In this document: positions 1 to 9,213 of the stretch, one piece after another
How positions within the stretch are numbered: the first letter of the stretch is position 1
How the letters are laid out: each line of letters begins with the position of its first letter
Assembly: GCF_000717595.1 (NCBI RefSeq)
Contig: NZ_JNZO01000002.1
Span: 310,001-374,000 of the forward strand
Length of the DNA stretch: 64,000 nucleotides
DNA from: Streptomyces flavochromogenes
Lineage (GTDB): Bacteria > Actinomycetota > Actinomycetes > Streptomycetales > Streptomycetaceae
Reading direction: 5' to 3'
Program-made: the position numbers and the translations under genes
Notes under the pieces: model-generated
What the model saw: the letters and a program-made list of their open reading frames with translations, nothing else
The model's database searches: none
What the model was told of the DNA's origin: nothing

Positions 1-840
1 CGAACTGTCCGTGCCGTGGTCGGTGAAGGAGTCGACCCCGGCGCGCAGCGACGCGGCCACCGCTTCCTCGTGCGTCGCGAAGTACCCCTGGGAATCGGCC
101 AGGTTGGAGGGCGCACCCGCATCCGAGCAGACCAGGAGTTCCTGGTCCGTCCAGGTGCGCAGCTCCTCCTCGATGTACGGGGAGAGGTGGTTGGGCCGGC
201 CGTTGACGAGGTTGTACGCGGGCATCACCCCGGCCACCGCGCCCGCCTCGACGGGGCCCCGGAAGGCCCGCAGGTCGTACTCGTGCAGCACTCGTGGGCG
301 TACCGAAGCGGAGGACGTGTCCCTGGCCGTCTCGTTGTTGTGCGCCAGCCAGTGCTTGAGGACGGGTGCCGTGCGCCAGTACACGGGATGGTCGCCACGC
401 AGGCCCCGGGTGTACGCGGTGGCGATCGCGGCGGTCAGCGCCGGGTCCTCCGCGTACCCCTCCTCGCCGCGACCCCACAGGGGGTTGCGCAGCGGATTCA
501 CCGTCGGCGCCCACAGGTTGAGCCCGACCCGGTCGTCCTTGGCGCGCATCGCGCGCGCCTCGCGGGAGACCGCCTCGCCGACCCGGCGCACCAACTCCGG
601 GTGCCAGGTGGCTCCGAGGCCCACGGACTGCGGGAACACGGTCGCCGGTCCCATCCAGGCGACGCCGTGCAGGGCCTCCTGGCCGGTGCGGAAGGCGGCG
701 AGGCCGACGCTGTCGGCCCCCGGCGTGAACTGGTGCAGGAGTGCGAGTCGTTCGCCGGCGGTGAGCCGGTCGAGCAGGTCGTCGACCCGGCGGGCGACGG
801 GGAGCGCCGGGTCGTGGAAGGGCGGCCGGTGTGCAGTCAC
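1..840 (-). CDS. Glycoside hydrolase family 3 beta-glycosidase, N-terminal part
   Basis: Reading leftward from a GTG at 840 (AAGGGA about 8 nt upstream) the frame stays open to the window edge, giving the first 280 residues of a GH3 exo-glycosidase. Visible signatures are NLWAPTVNPLRNPLWGRGEE followed by GYAEDP, GVMPAYNLVNGRPNH, and LLVCSDAGA, whose aspartate sits where GH3 enzymes carry the catalytic nucleophile. No signal peptide is visible, so it is probably cytoplasmic and acts on imported oligosaccharides. It is divergent from the ABC importer at 1190 and shares operators with it. GH3 specificity (glucosidase, xylosidase, arabinosidase) cannot be told from this part; the C-terminal domains lie outside the window. 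Confidence 0.9.
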   Translation of the reverse strand, partial: MTAHRPPFHDPALPVARRVDDLLDRLTAGERLALLHQFTPGADSVGLAAFRTGQEALHGVAWMGPATVFPQSVGLGATWHPELVRRVGEAVSREARAMRAKDDRVGLNLWAPTVNPLRNPLWGRGEEGYAEDPALTAAIATAYTRGLRGDHPVYWRTAPVLKHWLAHNNETARDTSSASVRPRVLHEYDLRAFRGPVEAGAVAGVMPAYNLVNGRPNHLSPYIEEELRTWTDQELLVCSDAGAPSNLADSQGYFATHEEAVAASLRAGVDSFTDHGTDSS

Positions 841-887
841 GTGCGAGTCCCTTGCAGAGGGGTGTGGAGGCCGGGAAGGCTGAGCTT

Positions 888-901
888 TCGAAGCGCTTCG
901 A
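888..901. promoter_or_regulatory. LacI-type operator, copy 1
   Basis: Perfect 14-bp palindrome TCGAAGCGCTTCGA, 47 bp upstream of the GH3 start. The central CG and inverted halves are typical of LacI-family sites. Identical copies lie at 1060-1073 and 10372-10385 and a 12/14 match at 10272-10285, all beside genes of the same sugar cluster, so the likely ligand is the LacI regulator encoded at 9203-10234. Confidence 0.8.
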
Positions 902-1020
902 TGCTCCGTGCGGGAGGAGTGGGTGTCAAGGCGTGGTCCACCACCATCTCCCCTACGTTCCAACCCACTTGGGTGTTCTCGTGCCGACGGGCAATCCCGA
1001 GAGATTCTCGGCGGCGACTC

Positions 1021-1049
1021 TTGCCGCGCCTGTGACGTTCACTTAACCT
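1021..1049 (+). promoter_or_regulatory. Possible promoter of the ABC importer operon
   Basis: TTGCCG (1021-1026) and TAACCT (1044-1049) are 17 bp apart, in front of the solute-binding protein gene. The operator at 1060-1073 would lie at the transcription start, a normal place for repression. The -10 match is weak, so this is tentative. Confidence 0.35.
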
Positions 1050-1059
1050 CGCAGCAATA

Positions 1060-1073
1060 TCGAAGCGCTTCGA
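1060..1073. promoter_or_regulatory. LacI-type operator, copy 2
   Basis: Second perfect TCGAAGCGCTTCGA, 116 bp upstream of the solute-binding protein start. With copy 1 it brackets the divergent GH3/ABC promoter region (841-1189), which holds no other gene. Confidence 0.8.
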
Positions 1074-1189
1074 CTCTCGATCGTCGAGAGCGCCCGGGCT
1101 ATCGCCCCGCCCGCACCACCTCCACCACAGCCGGCCGGCACCCCCGCGGTCGCCGTATGTCCTGGCGCGTGCCATGAAGGGTTGACGCA

Positions 1190-2914
1190 ATGACGCCGAA
1201 CGCCGTCTCCACGGACTCCCGGAGATCCACCCCGAGCCGGAGCGGCTCCGGGCAGAGCCGCAGGGGCTTCCTCGCCTCCACCGCCGTCGCCGCCGCCGTG
1301 GCCGCCGGCGGCGCGCCGCTGCTCACGGCCTGCGGGGGCGGCGGCTCGGGCAGCGGGAAGAAGGACGGCACCACCACCGGCAAGGACGCGGCCAAGCTCC
1401 TCCCCGCCTTCGTCGCGAGCACCGTCGTCGCCCCCGACATCGCGCCGAAGAACGGCTCGGCGGCCGGCTTCACCCGCGCCATCCCCGGCGCGGAACTCAA
1501 GGCCTCCGTCACCGGGAGGAGGGGCAAGGGCGGCGCCCTCACGATCATGGCGCCGTTCTGGGGACCGCCGCCCGCCCCCGACAACCCGTACTACAAGGCC
1601 ATGAACGAGGCCATCGGAGTCCGGGCCACCTGGCAGAACCAGGACGGCAACGTCTACGACCAGAAGCTCGGCGCCGTCCTCGCCTCCAGCGAGATCCCCG
1701 ACGTGGTCGTCGTCCCCGGCTGGAACCTCGGCGGCAGGATACCCAGCGCCGTCGACGCCAAGTTCGAGGACCTCGGCCCGTATCTCTCGGGCGACAAGGT
1801 CAAGGCGTACCCCAACCTCGCGGCGATCCCCACCGACGCCTGGCAGCGTTCCATCTTCGGCGGCACACTCCGCGGTCTGCCCATGCCCGCCTCGTACGTC
1901 ACCAACATCGCGCCCTTCTACCGCAAGGACCTCTTCGACGCGAAGGGCTGGCAACTCCCCAAGAACGCCGACGAGTTCCTCGCCCTCGCCAAGGAGATCA
2001 CCAGCGCCAAGGCGAAGGTGTGGGCCTGCGGCGACATGACCTGGACCGCGTACAACATGTTCGGCGTGCTGTCCGGCAGCGACAAGGCGCTCGGCTGGAA
2101 CCTCGTCGACGGCAAACTGGTCAACCGCATCGAGACCCCCGAGTACCTCGAAGCACTGGAATGGACCCGCAAGCTCTTCGACGCCGGAGTCGTCCACCCC
2201 GACGAGAAGACCCAGAACCAGGGCGACACCGGCAACCGCTTCACCGCCGGGCAGTGCCTGATCTACAACAACGACCTCTCGCACTGGTACGCCAAGACCT
2301 CCGAACAGGCCGCGCGGAACGCGTCGTTCGCGATGGCGGCCATGGACATCCCCGGCCACGCCGGCGGACTCCCGAAGCTGTGGGCCACCAACCCCGCCAA
2401 CATCTGGGCCTTCATCAGGAAGGGCAGCTCCAAGGCGGTGATCGAGGACGCCCTCGCCGTCGCCGACTTCACCGCCGCCCCCTACGGCACCAAGGAGCGG
2501 ATGCTCACCGACTACGGCGTCGAGGGAGTCCACCACACCGTCAAGAACGGCCTTCCGGTCAAGACCGACAAGGGGAACCAGGAGGTCAGCAGCTCCTGGA
2601 TGTTCGTCGCGAGCCCCGCCCCGTACATCGCCCACCCCGACACCCCCGAGGTCACCCGGGCCATGACCGAATGGCAGCAGCGCATGGGCGCGGTCACCTC
2701 CAAGTCCTCCTTCTACGGCATGACCGTCACCGAGCCGTCCCGGTGGACCGGCCTCATGAACGACTTCGAGCAGCTGGAGAAGGACATCGTGCGCGGCCGC
2801 AAGAAGGTCTCGGACATGCAGCAGGCCGTCTCCGAATGGAAGACCAAGGGCGGCGACGAGCTCCGCGACTGGTATCGCAAGCTCCTCGACACCAACGGCT
2901 CCGCGGCGAGCTGA
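1190..2914 (+). CDS. Sugar ABC transporter solute-binding lipoprotein
   Basis: A 574-residue extracellular binding protein that would capture an oligosaccharide at the outer face of the membrane and hand it to the two permeases downstream. The N terminus has a twin-arginine signal (SRRGFLAST, Arg24-Arg25) and a lipobox LLTAC with the lipidated Cys at 48, followed by a Gly/Ser linker. The rest is a family-1 binding protein of the LplA/YtcQ size class, longer than the usual 420-450 residues. The ATG at 1190 has AAGGG about 9 nt upstream. It heads a tightly packed operon: permeases at 2917 and 3945, GH42 and GH95 enzymes behind. No ATPase is encoded here; such importers commonly use a shared MsiK-type ATPase encoded elsewhere, which is an inference. 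Confidence 0.92.
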   Translation: MTPNAVSTDSRRSTPSRSGSGQSRRGFLASTAVAAAVAAGGAPLLTACGGGGSGSGKKDGTTTGKDAAKLLPAFVASTVVAPDIAPKNGSAAGFTRAIPGAELKASVTGRRGKGGALTIMAPFWGPPPAPDNPYYKAMNEAIGVRATWQNQDGNVYDQKLGAVLASSEIPDVVVVPGWNLGGRIPSAVDAKFEDLGPYLSGDKVKAYPNLAAIPTDAWQRSIFGGTLRGLPMPASYVTNIAPFYRKDLFDAKGWQLPKNADEFLALAKEITSAKAKVWACGDMTWTAYNMFGVLSGSDKALGWNLVDGKLVNRIETPEYLEALEWTRKLFDAGVVHPDEKTQNQGDTGNRFTAGQCLIYNNDLSHWYAKTSEQAARNASFAMAAMDIPGHAGGLPKLWATNPANIWAFIRKGSSKAVIEDALAVADFTAAPYGTKERMLTDYGVEGVHHTVKNGLPVKTDKGNQEVSSSWMFVASPAPYIAHPDTPEVTRAMTEWQQRMGAVTSKSSFYGMTVTEPSRWTGLMNDFEQLEKDIVRGRKKVSDMQQAVSEWKTKGGDELRDWYRKLLDTNGSAAS

Positions 2915-2916
2915 CC

Positions 2917-3948
2917 GTGAGCACGCTCGACACCAAGACGGCGGAGCCGGCCGCGCCGGCCGCCACCGCCCGGACCCCACGGGGCCGCCGCCGGGACCCG
3001 CGGCGGCCCCGTACGGCCGGACACGTCCCGTTCGGCCGGCGGCTCCGCCGCGACAGGGCCCTGCTCCTGATGACCGTCCCGGCGCTCGTCCTCGTCGTCG
3101 TCTTCAACTACGTCCCGATCCTGGGGAACGTGGTCGCCTTCCAGGACTACGACCCGTACCTCTCGACCAACGGCGTCACCGCCATGCTGGAAAGCCCGTG
3201 GGTCGGCCTCGGCCAGTTCGAACGGGTCCTCTCCGACCCGGGGTTCTGGCACGCCGTCGAGAACACCCTCGTCCTCTTCCTCCTCCAACTGGTGCTGTTC
3301 TTCCCGGTGCCCATCGCGCTCGCCCTGCTCGTCAACAGCGTCCTGCGACCCCGGGTGAGGGCGGTCGTCCAGGCGATCCTCTACCTGCCGCACTTCTTCT
3401 CGTGGGTCCTCGTCATCACGGTCTTCCAGCAGATCCTCGGCGGCGCCGGCATCATCGCGCAGACCCTCCGGCAGCACGGCCACGAGGGCTTCGACCTCAT
3501 GACCGACCCGGCGGTCTTCCCGTTCCTCGTCACCGCCGAAGGCATCTGGAAGGACGCCGGCTGGGGCGTCATCGTCTTCCTCGCCGCGCTCGCCGCCGTC
3601 AACCAGGACCTGTACGAGGCCGCCGCGATGGACGGTGCCGGGCGATGGCGGCGCATGTGGCACGTCACCCTGCCCGCGCTGCGCCCCGTCATCGCGCTGC
3701 TGCTCGTCCTCCGCGTCGGCGACGCGCTGACCGTCGGCTTCGAGCAACTGCTGCTCCAGCGCGACGCCGTCGGCCCGGGGGCGGCCGAGGTCCTCGACAC
3801 CTTCGTGTGGTGGACCGGTCTGCGCAGCCAGGACTTCAGTTACGCGGCCGCCGCCGGACTGGTCAAGGGAGTCGTCGGCCTCGTGCTGGTCCTCTCGGCG
3901 AACAAGACCGCCCATCTCATGGGCGAGCAGGGGGTGTACCGCACGTGA
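2917..3948 (+). CDS. Sugar ABC transporter permease (LplB type)
   Basis: A 343-residue inner-membrane permease. The GTG start lies two bases after the stop of the binding-protein gene. The first 45 residues are a Pro/Arg-rich cytoplasmic tail, then hydrophobic segments begin at LLLMTVPALVLVVVF. The EAA loop that docks to the ATPase is visible as YEAAAMDGAGRWRRMWHV. It ends with a GTGA overlap onto the second permease, so the two are translationally coupled and expected to form a heterodimer. Confidence 0.92.
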   Translation: MSTLDTKTAEPAAPAATARTPRGRRRDPRRPRTAGHVPFGRRLRRDRALLLMTVPALVLVVVFNYVPILGNVVAFQDYDPYLSTNGVTAMLESPWVGLGQFERVLSDPGFWHAVENTLVLFLLQLVLFFPVPIALALLVNSVLRPRVRAVVQAILYLPHFFSWVLVITVFQQILGGAGIIAQTLRQHGHEGFDLMTDPAVFPFLVTAEGIWKDAGWGVIVFLAALAAVNQDLYEAAAMDGAGRWRRMWHVTLPALRPVIALLLVLRVGDALTVGFEQLLLQRDAVGPGAAEVLDTFVWWTGLRSQDFSYAAAAGLVKGVVGLVLVLSANKTAHLMGEQGVYRT

Positions 3949-4901
3949 CCCGGAGCCTGGCAGCGAACCGGCGACCGCAGACGACCGGACGTCCTGCCCG
4001 ATCCCGATGGGCGGCGCCCGCCCGGCCCGTCTGGGAGGAGCCGCCCGGCCGGACGGGCCTCGCCGCGAAGGGCGCGGTCCTCGTCCTCGCCTGCCTCGCG
4101 GTCCTCTTCCCGCTGTGGATCGTGGTGGTCACCAGCCTCTCGACCAAGAAGACGATCACGGAGACCGGCGGCCTCGTGGTCGTCCCCAGGGACATCACCT
4201 TCATCGCCTACCAGGAGCTCCTGAGCGGAGGCCAGGTCACCCGCGCCGCCGTCGTCAGCGTCCTGGTGACCCTGACCGGCACGGTCTTCTCGATGACCGT
4301 GTCGATCCTCTGCGCGTACGGACTCTCCCGGCCCGGCTCGCTCGGCCACCGCTTCATCCTGCTCACCCTGATGGCCACCATGTTCTTCGGCGCCGGCCTG
4401 ATCCCCACGTACCTCCTCGTACAGACCCTCGGCCTCACCGACACCTATCTCGCGCTGATCCTCCCCAGCGCCGTCAGCGTCTTCAACATCCTCGTCCTGC
4501 GCGGCTTCTTCATGGGCGTCTCACCCGAACTCGTCGACAGCGCACGCATCGACGGAGCCGGAGACCTGCGCATCCTCTGGCAGATCGTGATGCCGCTGTC
4601 GAGAGCGGTCATCGCCGTCATCACCCTCTTCTACGCGGTCGGTTACTGGAGTGCCTGGTTCAACGCCTCCATCTACCTCAGCGACCAGAACATGATGCCG
4701 CTCCAGAACGTCCTCATCCAGCTCGCGCAGAAGCAGGAGATCCCCGTCGGCCTCGGCCAGGCCGTCAAGGCGGGCAACCTCTCCGGACTCGCCGTCCAGA
4801 TGGCCGTCATGGTCCTGGCCCTGCTGCCCGTGGCCGTCCTCTCGCCCTTCGTCCAGAAGCACTTCAGGAAGGGCATGCTCACCGGCGCCGTCAAGGGCTG
4901 A
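3945..4901 (+). CDS. Sugar ABC transporter permease (LplC/YtcP type)
   Basis: A 318-residue second permease of the importer. GTG at 3945 overlaps the stop of the previous gene (GTGA). Membrane segments start at GAVLVLACLAVLFPLWIVVV, and the EAA loop is VDSARIDGAGDLRILWQIV. The extracytoplasmic segment STKKTITETGG after the first membrane helix is usual for the LplC group. The downstream gap of 47 bp to the GH42 gene holds only its ribosome binding site. Confidence 0.92.
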   Translation: MTRSLAANRRPQTTGRPARSRWAAPARPVWEEPPGRTGLAAKGAVLVLACLAVLFPLWIVVVTSLSTKKTITETGGLVVVPRDITFIAYQELLSGGQVTRAAVVSVLVTLTGTVFSMTVSILCAYGLSRPGSLGHRFILLTLMATMFFGAGLIPTYLLVQTLGLTDTYLALILPSAVSVFNILVLRGFFMGVSPELVDSARIDGAGDLRILWQIVMPLSRAVIAVITLFYAVGYWSAWFNASIYLSDQNMMPLQNVLIQLAQKQEIPVGLGQAVKAGNLSGLAVQMAVMVLALLPVAVLSPFVQKHFRKGMLTGAVKG

Positions 4902-4948
4902 TCCCGCCGCCCGATCCACACCACCCCCCTTTTCCCACGGAGAGTCGG

Positions 4949-7021
4949 ATGCCGAGCCTCGACGATGTGACCCGGCCGCCCGGCCGCCCGCCCCAGATCC
5001 TCTACGGCGGCGACTGGAACCCCGAGCAGTGGCCCGAGGAGACCTGGACCGAGGACGTCCGGCTCATGCGCCGCGCCGGGGTCACCTCCGTCACCCTCGG
5101 CGTCTTCTCCTGGGCGCGCATCGAACCCAGCCCCGGGAAACGCGAGTTCGACTGGCTGGACCGCCTCATGGACCTGACGCACACCCACGGCATCGGCGTC
5201 GTCCTCGCCACCCCCACCTCCTCGCCACCGCCCTGGATGGGACGGCTCCACCCCGAGACGCTGCCCCGCGACGAGGACGGCCGGACCGAATGGTGGGGCT
5301 CACGCCAGCACTTCTCCCACTCCAGTGAGGTCTACCGGCAGTACGCGGCCTCGATCACCGAGGACCTCGCGGCCCGCTACGCCGGCCACCCCGCGCTCAC
5401 GATGTGGCACATCAACAACGAGTACTGCACGTACGACTGGGGCGACGAGGCGGCCCGCACCTTCCGCCGCTGGCTCCAGGACCGGTACGGCACCCTCGAC
5501 GCGCTCAACACCGCCTGGGGCACCGACTTCTGGAGCCAGCGGTACGGCGACTGGGCCGAGGTCCTGCCACCCCGGCGGGCGCACTACCTGAAGAACCCGG
5601 CGCACGTCCTCGACTTCCGCCGCTACACCTCCGACCAGCTGCTCGCTTGCTACCGCGCCGAACGCGACATCGTCCGCCGCCACACCCCGGACCTCCCCGT
5701 GACCACCAACTTCATGCCGTTCTGGTCCGGTCAGGACGGCTGGACGTGGGCGGCCGAGGAGGACCTCGTCTCGGTCGACGTCTACCCCGACCCGAGGGAC
5801 CCGGGCTCCGCCGCCTACAACGCCATGATCGGCGACCTGACCCGCTCCCAGGCGGGCGGCGGACCGTGGATGGTCATGGAGCAGGCCGCAGGCGCCGTCA
5901 ACTGGCGAGGCGTCAACCACCCCAAGCCGTACGGACTCAACCGCCTGTGGGCCCTCCAGGCCATCGCCCACGGAGCGGACGCCGTCTGCTACTTCCAGTG
6001 GCGCCAGTCCCGGCAGGGGGCGGAGAAGTTCCACTCCGGAATGCTCGGCCACGCGGGCGAGCGGGGGCGCGTCTTCCAGGAGACCGTCCGCATCGGGGAG
6101 GACCTCGCCCGGCTCGGCCCCCGGGTCGCGGGCAGCCGGGTCACCACCGGCATCGCCGTCCTCCACGACTGGAACTCCTGGTGGGCCGGCGACCAGGAGG
6201 GGGCGCTCTCGCGCCGCGTCGACCACGCCGAGATCGTCGGCGCCTGGCACCGGGCCCTGTGGGACGCCCACCTTCCCGCCTCCTTCGCCCACCCCCACCA
6301 CGACCTCGGCTGCCACCGGCTCGTCCTCGTGCCGCACCTCTACCTCCTCGACGACACCGCGATCGACAACCTCGTCGCGTACGTGCGGGGCGGCGGCACC
6401 CTCGTGTGCGGTTTCCTCACCGGTATCGCCGACCAGGACGACCGGGTCCGCCCCGGCGGGATGGACGCCCGCCTCCGCGAGCTCCTCGGCATCGACCTGC
6501 TCCAGGAGTGGTGGCCGCTCGACGAGGGCGAACACGTCGACTGCGGCACCTTCCGGGGGACACTCTGGTCGGAGGAACTCATCGCCGCCCCCGGCGCCGA
6601 GACGGTCGCCGCCTACCGGGGCGGGGAGCTCGACGGCCTGCCCGCCGTGCTCCGCAACGGCCGCGCCCGCTACCTCACCACCCTCCCCGAACCGGCCGCC
6701 CTGAGCCGGCTCCTGTCCGCCGTGGCGGAGGAGGCCGGAGTGCGGCCCGTCGTCGACGGCCTGCCGGCGGACGTCGAGGCCGTCCGGCGCGGCGACCTGC
6801 TCTTCCTCCTCCGGCACGGCCACGACCCGGTCACGGTCACGCTGCCCGGCCGCCACCGCGACCTGCTCACCGGGACGGAGATCGCGGGGGCGCTGAAGCT
6901 GGAACGGTACGGAGTGGCGGTCCTGGAGGTGTCCGGAGCGCAGGTCCCGGAGCCAGCGGACGCGGGGACACGGGAGGAGCACGGACCGGGGGCCCGTCCC
7001 GTGCCGGAGGGGCGTCCGTGA
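4949..7021 (+). CDS. GH42 beta-galactosidase
   Basis: A 690-residue retaining beta-galactosidase of family 42, with no signal peptide, so it would hydrolyse imported galactosides in the cytoplasm. The N terminus carries the family signature YGGDWNPEQWPEETW; the acid/base Glu is at about residue 158 (WHINNEY) and the nucleophile at about residue 311 (MEQAAGAVNW). The ATG at 4949 follows ACGGAGAG. The C-terminal region fits the trimerisation and beta-sandwich domains. It ends in a GTGA overlap with the GH95 gene, so the two enzymes are coupled. It is distinct from the second GH42 enzyme at 16451, which sits in its own galactan operon. Confidence 0.93.
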   Translation: MPSLDDVTRPPGRPPQILYGGDWNPEQWPEETWTEDVRLMRRAGVTSVTLGVFSWARIEPSPGKREFDWLDRLMDLTHTHGIGVVLATPTSSPPPWMGRLHPETLPRDEDGRTEWWGSRQHFSHSSEVYRQYAASITEDLAARYAGHPALTMWHINNEYCTYDWGDEAARTFRRWLQDRYGTLDALNTAWGTDFWSQRYGDWAEVLPPRRAHYLKNPAHVLDFRRYTSDQLLACYRAERDIVRRHTPDLPVTTNFMPFWSGQDGWTWAAEEDLVSVDVYPDPRDPGSAAYNAMIGDLTRSQAGGGPWMVMEQAAGAVNWRGVNHPKPYGLNRLWALQAIAHGADAVCYFQWRQSRQGAEKFHSGMLGHAGERGRVFQETVRIGEDLARLGPRVAGSRVTTGIAVLHDWNSWWAGDQEGALSRRVDHAEIVGAWHRALWDAHLPASFAHPHHDLGCHRLVLVPHLYLLDDTAIDNLVAYVRGGGTLVCGFLTGIADQDDRVRPGGMDARLRELLGIDLLQEWWPLDEGEHVDCGTFRGTLWSEELIAAPGAETVAAYRGGELDGLPAVLRNGRARYLTTLPEPAALSRLLSAVAEEAGVRPVVDGLPADVEAVRRGDLLFLLRHGHDPVTVTLPGRHRDLLTGTEIAGALKLERYGVAVLEVSGAQVPEPADAGTREEHGPGARPVPEGRP

Positions 7022-9213
7022 TCCACGGCACCTGGGAACCCGCGCCCGCCGCCCGCTGGGAGGACGCCTTTCTCGCCGGGAACGGCAGGCACGGCGCCCT
7101 GGTCCTCGGCGATCCCGGGGACGACCGGGTGATCGTCACCCACCACACCCTCGTGCGGCCGAACAACGCCCCCGCCGACACCACGCCGCCCCGCCTCGCC
7201 GCAGCGCTGCCCGCCCTCCAGGACGCCCTGCTCGCCGGAGACGCGACGGCCGCCGAACGGTTCACGGACGGGCGCCCGCTGCGCTGGGTCCAGCCGTTCC
7301 ACCCGGGCTTCCTGACCCGGCTGCGGAGACGAGAGAACACCGCCCCCGCCGCCCCCGTCCGCCGGAACGTGGACTTCACCACCGGGGTGGTCACCGGGGA
7401 GTGCGGGGAGCGCCGCAGCGAGGTCTTCGTCTCACGCGCCGACGACGTCATCGTCCAGTACGTCACCGCGCCCGGTCCCGTGGTGGACATCGACCTCGAC
7501 CACCGGCTGCCCGGCGTCCCCCTCGGACTCGGGACCGGCCGGGGCGTCGTCACCGCACGCCGGGAGACCGTCCTCACCCTGCGGGCCCGGTACCCGGACA
7601 GCCCGCTCGGCTACACCGGCATCACGCTCCTGCTCACCGACACCGGACGCACCACGGTCACCGCCGGCGGCGTCCGCGTCGAAGGCGCGGGGCAGCTGCT
7701 CCTCCTCACCCGGGTGCGACGCCACACGGAGCACTTCGACCCGGCCCCGGCGACGGAGGACCTGCGGTCACTGACCGGCGGCCACGACCTCCCCACCCTC
7801 CACGACCGGCTGCTCGCCCGCCACACCGCTCTGCACAGCGCCGCCTACCGGCGTGTCTCGCTCGACCTCGGCGCGGACCCCACCGAGCGCGCCCTCCCCG
7901 GCTCCGCCCTCCTCCGCCGCCCCGACGGCCCCGCCCTCCTGGAACGCCTCTTCGCGGCAGGCCGCTACCACCTGCTCTCCTCCTCGGGCTCGCATCCGCC
8001 CCGGCTCCCCGGACTCTGGACCGGGGACTGGAACACGGCCTGGTCCGGGGCCTTCACCACCAACGCCAACCTCAACCTCCAGACCGCCTCCGCCGCCGCG
8101 GCCGACCTGCCGGAGGTGACGAGCGCCCAAGCCGACCTCGTCCACGGCCAGCTGTCCGACTGGAGGGACAACGCCCGGGCGATCTTCGGCGCCCGGGGCG
8201 TCGTCGCCCCCTCCCACACCGACGGCTTCTCGGGGCACACGTACCACTTCAGCCGTGAGTACCCCCTCCACCTGTGGACGGCGGGCGCCGACTGGCTTCT
8301 CAAGCCGCTGCTCGACCACGAGGAGACGAGCGGTCGGCGCGACCCGAGGACCTCGACCCTCCTCGCCGAACTCGCCCTCTTCTACGAGGACTTCCTCACC
8401 AGGACCGGACCCGACGGCCGTATCGTCGTCGTCCCCTCGTACTCACCCGAGAACCGGCCGCGCGCCGGGAGCTGGGGCGCGGTCGACGCCACCATGGACA
8501 TCGCCGCCGCCCGGCACGCCCTGCGTGCCGCGGCCGACCGCGCGCCCCACGCCGACGCCACGCGGCTGCGCGCCCTCGCGGACCGCCTCCCGCCCTACCG
8601 GATCAACGAAGAGGGCGCGCTCGCCGAGTGGGCCCGGCCCGGGCTGGGCGACCGCTACGACCACCGGCACCTCAGCCACCTCTACCCCGTCTGGCCGCTG
8701 GACGAGATCAACCCGTACGACACCCCCGAGCTCGCCGCGGCGGCCCGGCGCGCCCTCGCACTCCGCGGCAGCGAGAACGACTCGGCCCACGGACACCTGC
8801 ATCACGGCCTGGTGGCGGCCCGGCTGGGCGACGCGGCCCGTACCGAGGAGGCTCTGGCGCGCGTGCTGACCGGCGACTACTTCCACGACTCCCTGATGAG
8901 CGCGCACTACCCGGCCCGCGACGTCTACAACGCCGACGCCGCCCACACCCTGCCCGCGCTCCTCGTCGAGACCCTCGTGCAGTCCACGGCCGAGCGGCTC
9001 GTGCTGCTCCCCGCCCCGCCTGGCCGCTGCCCGCGCGGCCGGCTCACCGGCGTACGGACCCGGTTCGGCGCCCGCGTCGACCTGACGTGGTCACCGGGGA
9101 CGTACCGGGCCGTCCTCCGCCCGGACCGGGACGCCGAGATCGACGTCCGCACCCCGGCCGGTGCGACCCGGCTCGTCCTGCGCGCCGGCGAGGAGCGGAT
9201 CGTCAGCTCCTGA
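7018..9213 (+). CDS. GH95-family glycosidase (alpha-L-fucosidase or alpha-L-galactosidase type)
   Basis: A 731-residue cytoplasmic enzyme starting at a GTG that overlaps the GH42 stop. The fold is GH95: an N-terminal beta domain opening with AFLAGNGRHGALVLG, then an alpha/alpha barrel. Family landmarks include the Asn-rich FTTNANLNLQTA (Asn at about 349, 351, 353, where GH95 activates the catalytic water), SPENRP (Glu about 478, general acid position) and HLSHLYPVWPLDE. GH95 enzymes are inverting and remove terminal alpha-L-fucose or alpha-L-galactose; a few have other specificities. Its pairing with GH42 and GH3 suggests trimming of a branched plant oligosaccharide. The last 11 bases overlap the convergent LacI gene. 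Confidence 0.82.
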   Translation: MIHGTWEPAPAARWEDAFLAGNGRHGALVLGDPGDDRVIVTHHTLVRPNNAPADTTPPRLAAALPALQDALLAGDATAAERFTDGRPLRWVQPFHPGFLTRLRRRENTAPAAPVRRNVDFTTGVVTGECGERRSEVFVSRADDVIVQYVTAPGPVVDIDLDHRLPGVPLGLGTGRGVVTARRETVLTLRARYPDSPLGYTGITLLLTDTGRTTVTAGGVRVEGAGQLLLLTRVRRHTEHFDPAPATEDLRSLTGGHDLPTLHDRLLARHTALHSAAYRRVSLDLGADPTERALPGSALLRRPDGPALLERLFAAGRYHLLSSSGSHPPRLPGLWTGDWNTAWSGAFTTNANLNLQTASAAAADLPEVTSAQADLVHGQLSDWRDNARAIFGARGVVAPSHTDGFSGHTYHFSREYPLHLWTAGADWLLKPLLDHEETSGRRDPRTSTLLAELALFYEDFLTRTGPDGRIVVVPSYSPENRPRAGSWGAVDATMDIAAARHALRAAADRAPHADATRLRALADRLPPYRINEEGALAEWARPGLGDRYDHRHLSHLYPVWPLDEINPYDTPELAAAARRALALRGSENDSAHGHLHHGLVAARLGDAARTEEALARVLTGDYFHDSLMSAHYPARDVYNADAAHTLPALLVETLVQSTAERLVLLPAPPGRCPRGRLTGVRTRFGARVDLTWSPGTYRAVLRPDRDAEIDVRTPAGATRLVLRAGEERIVSS

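Noticed and set aside
1043..2980. A 645-codon open frame antisense to the binding-protein gene
   Set aside because: Composition (Gly, Val, Asp, Glu rich, no domains) is that of the complementary frame of a high-GC gene; the plus-strand gene has a signal peptide, lipobox and operon context.
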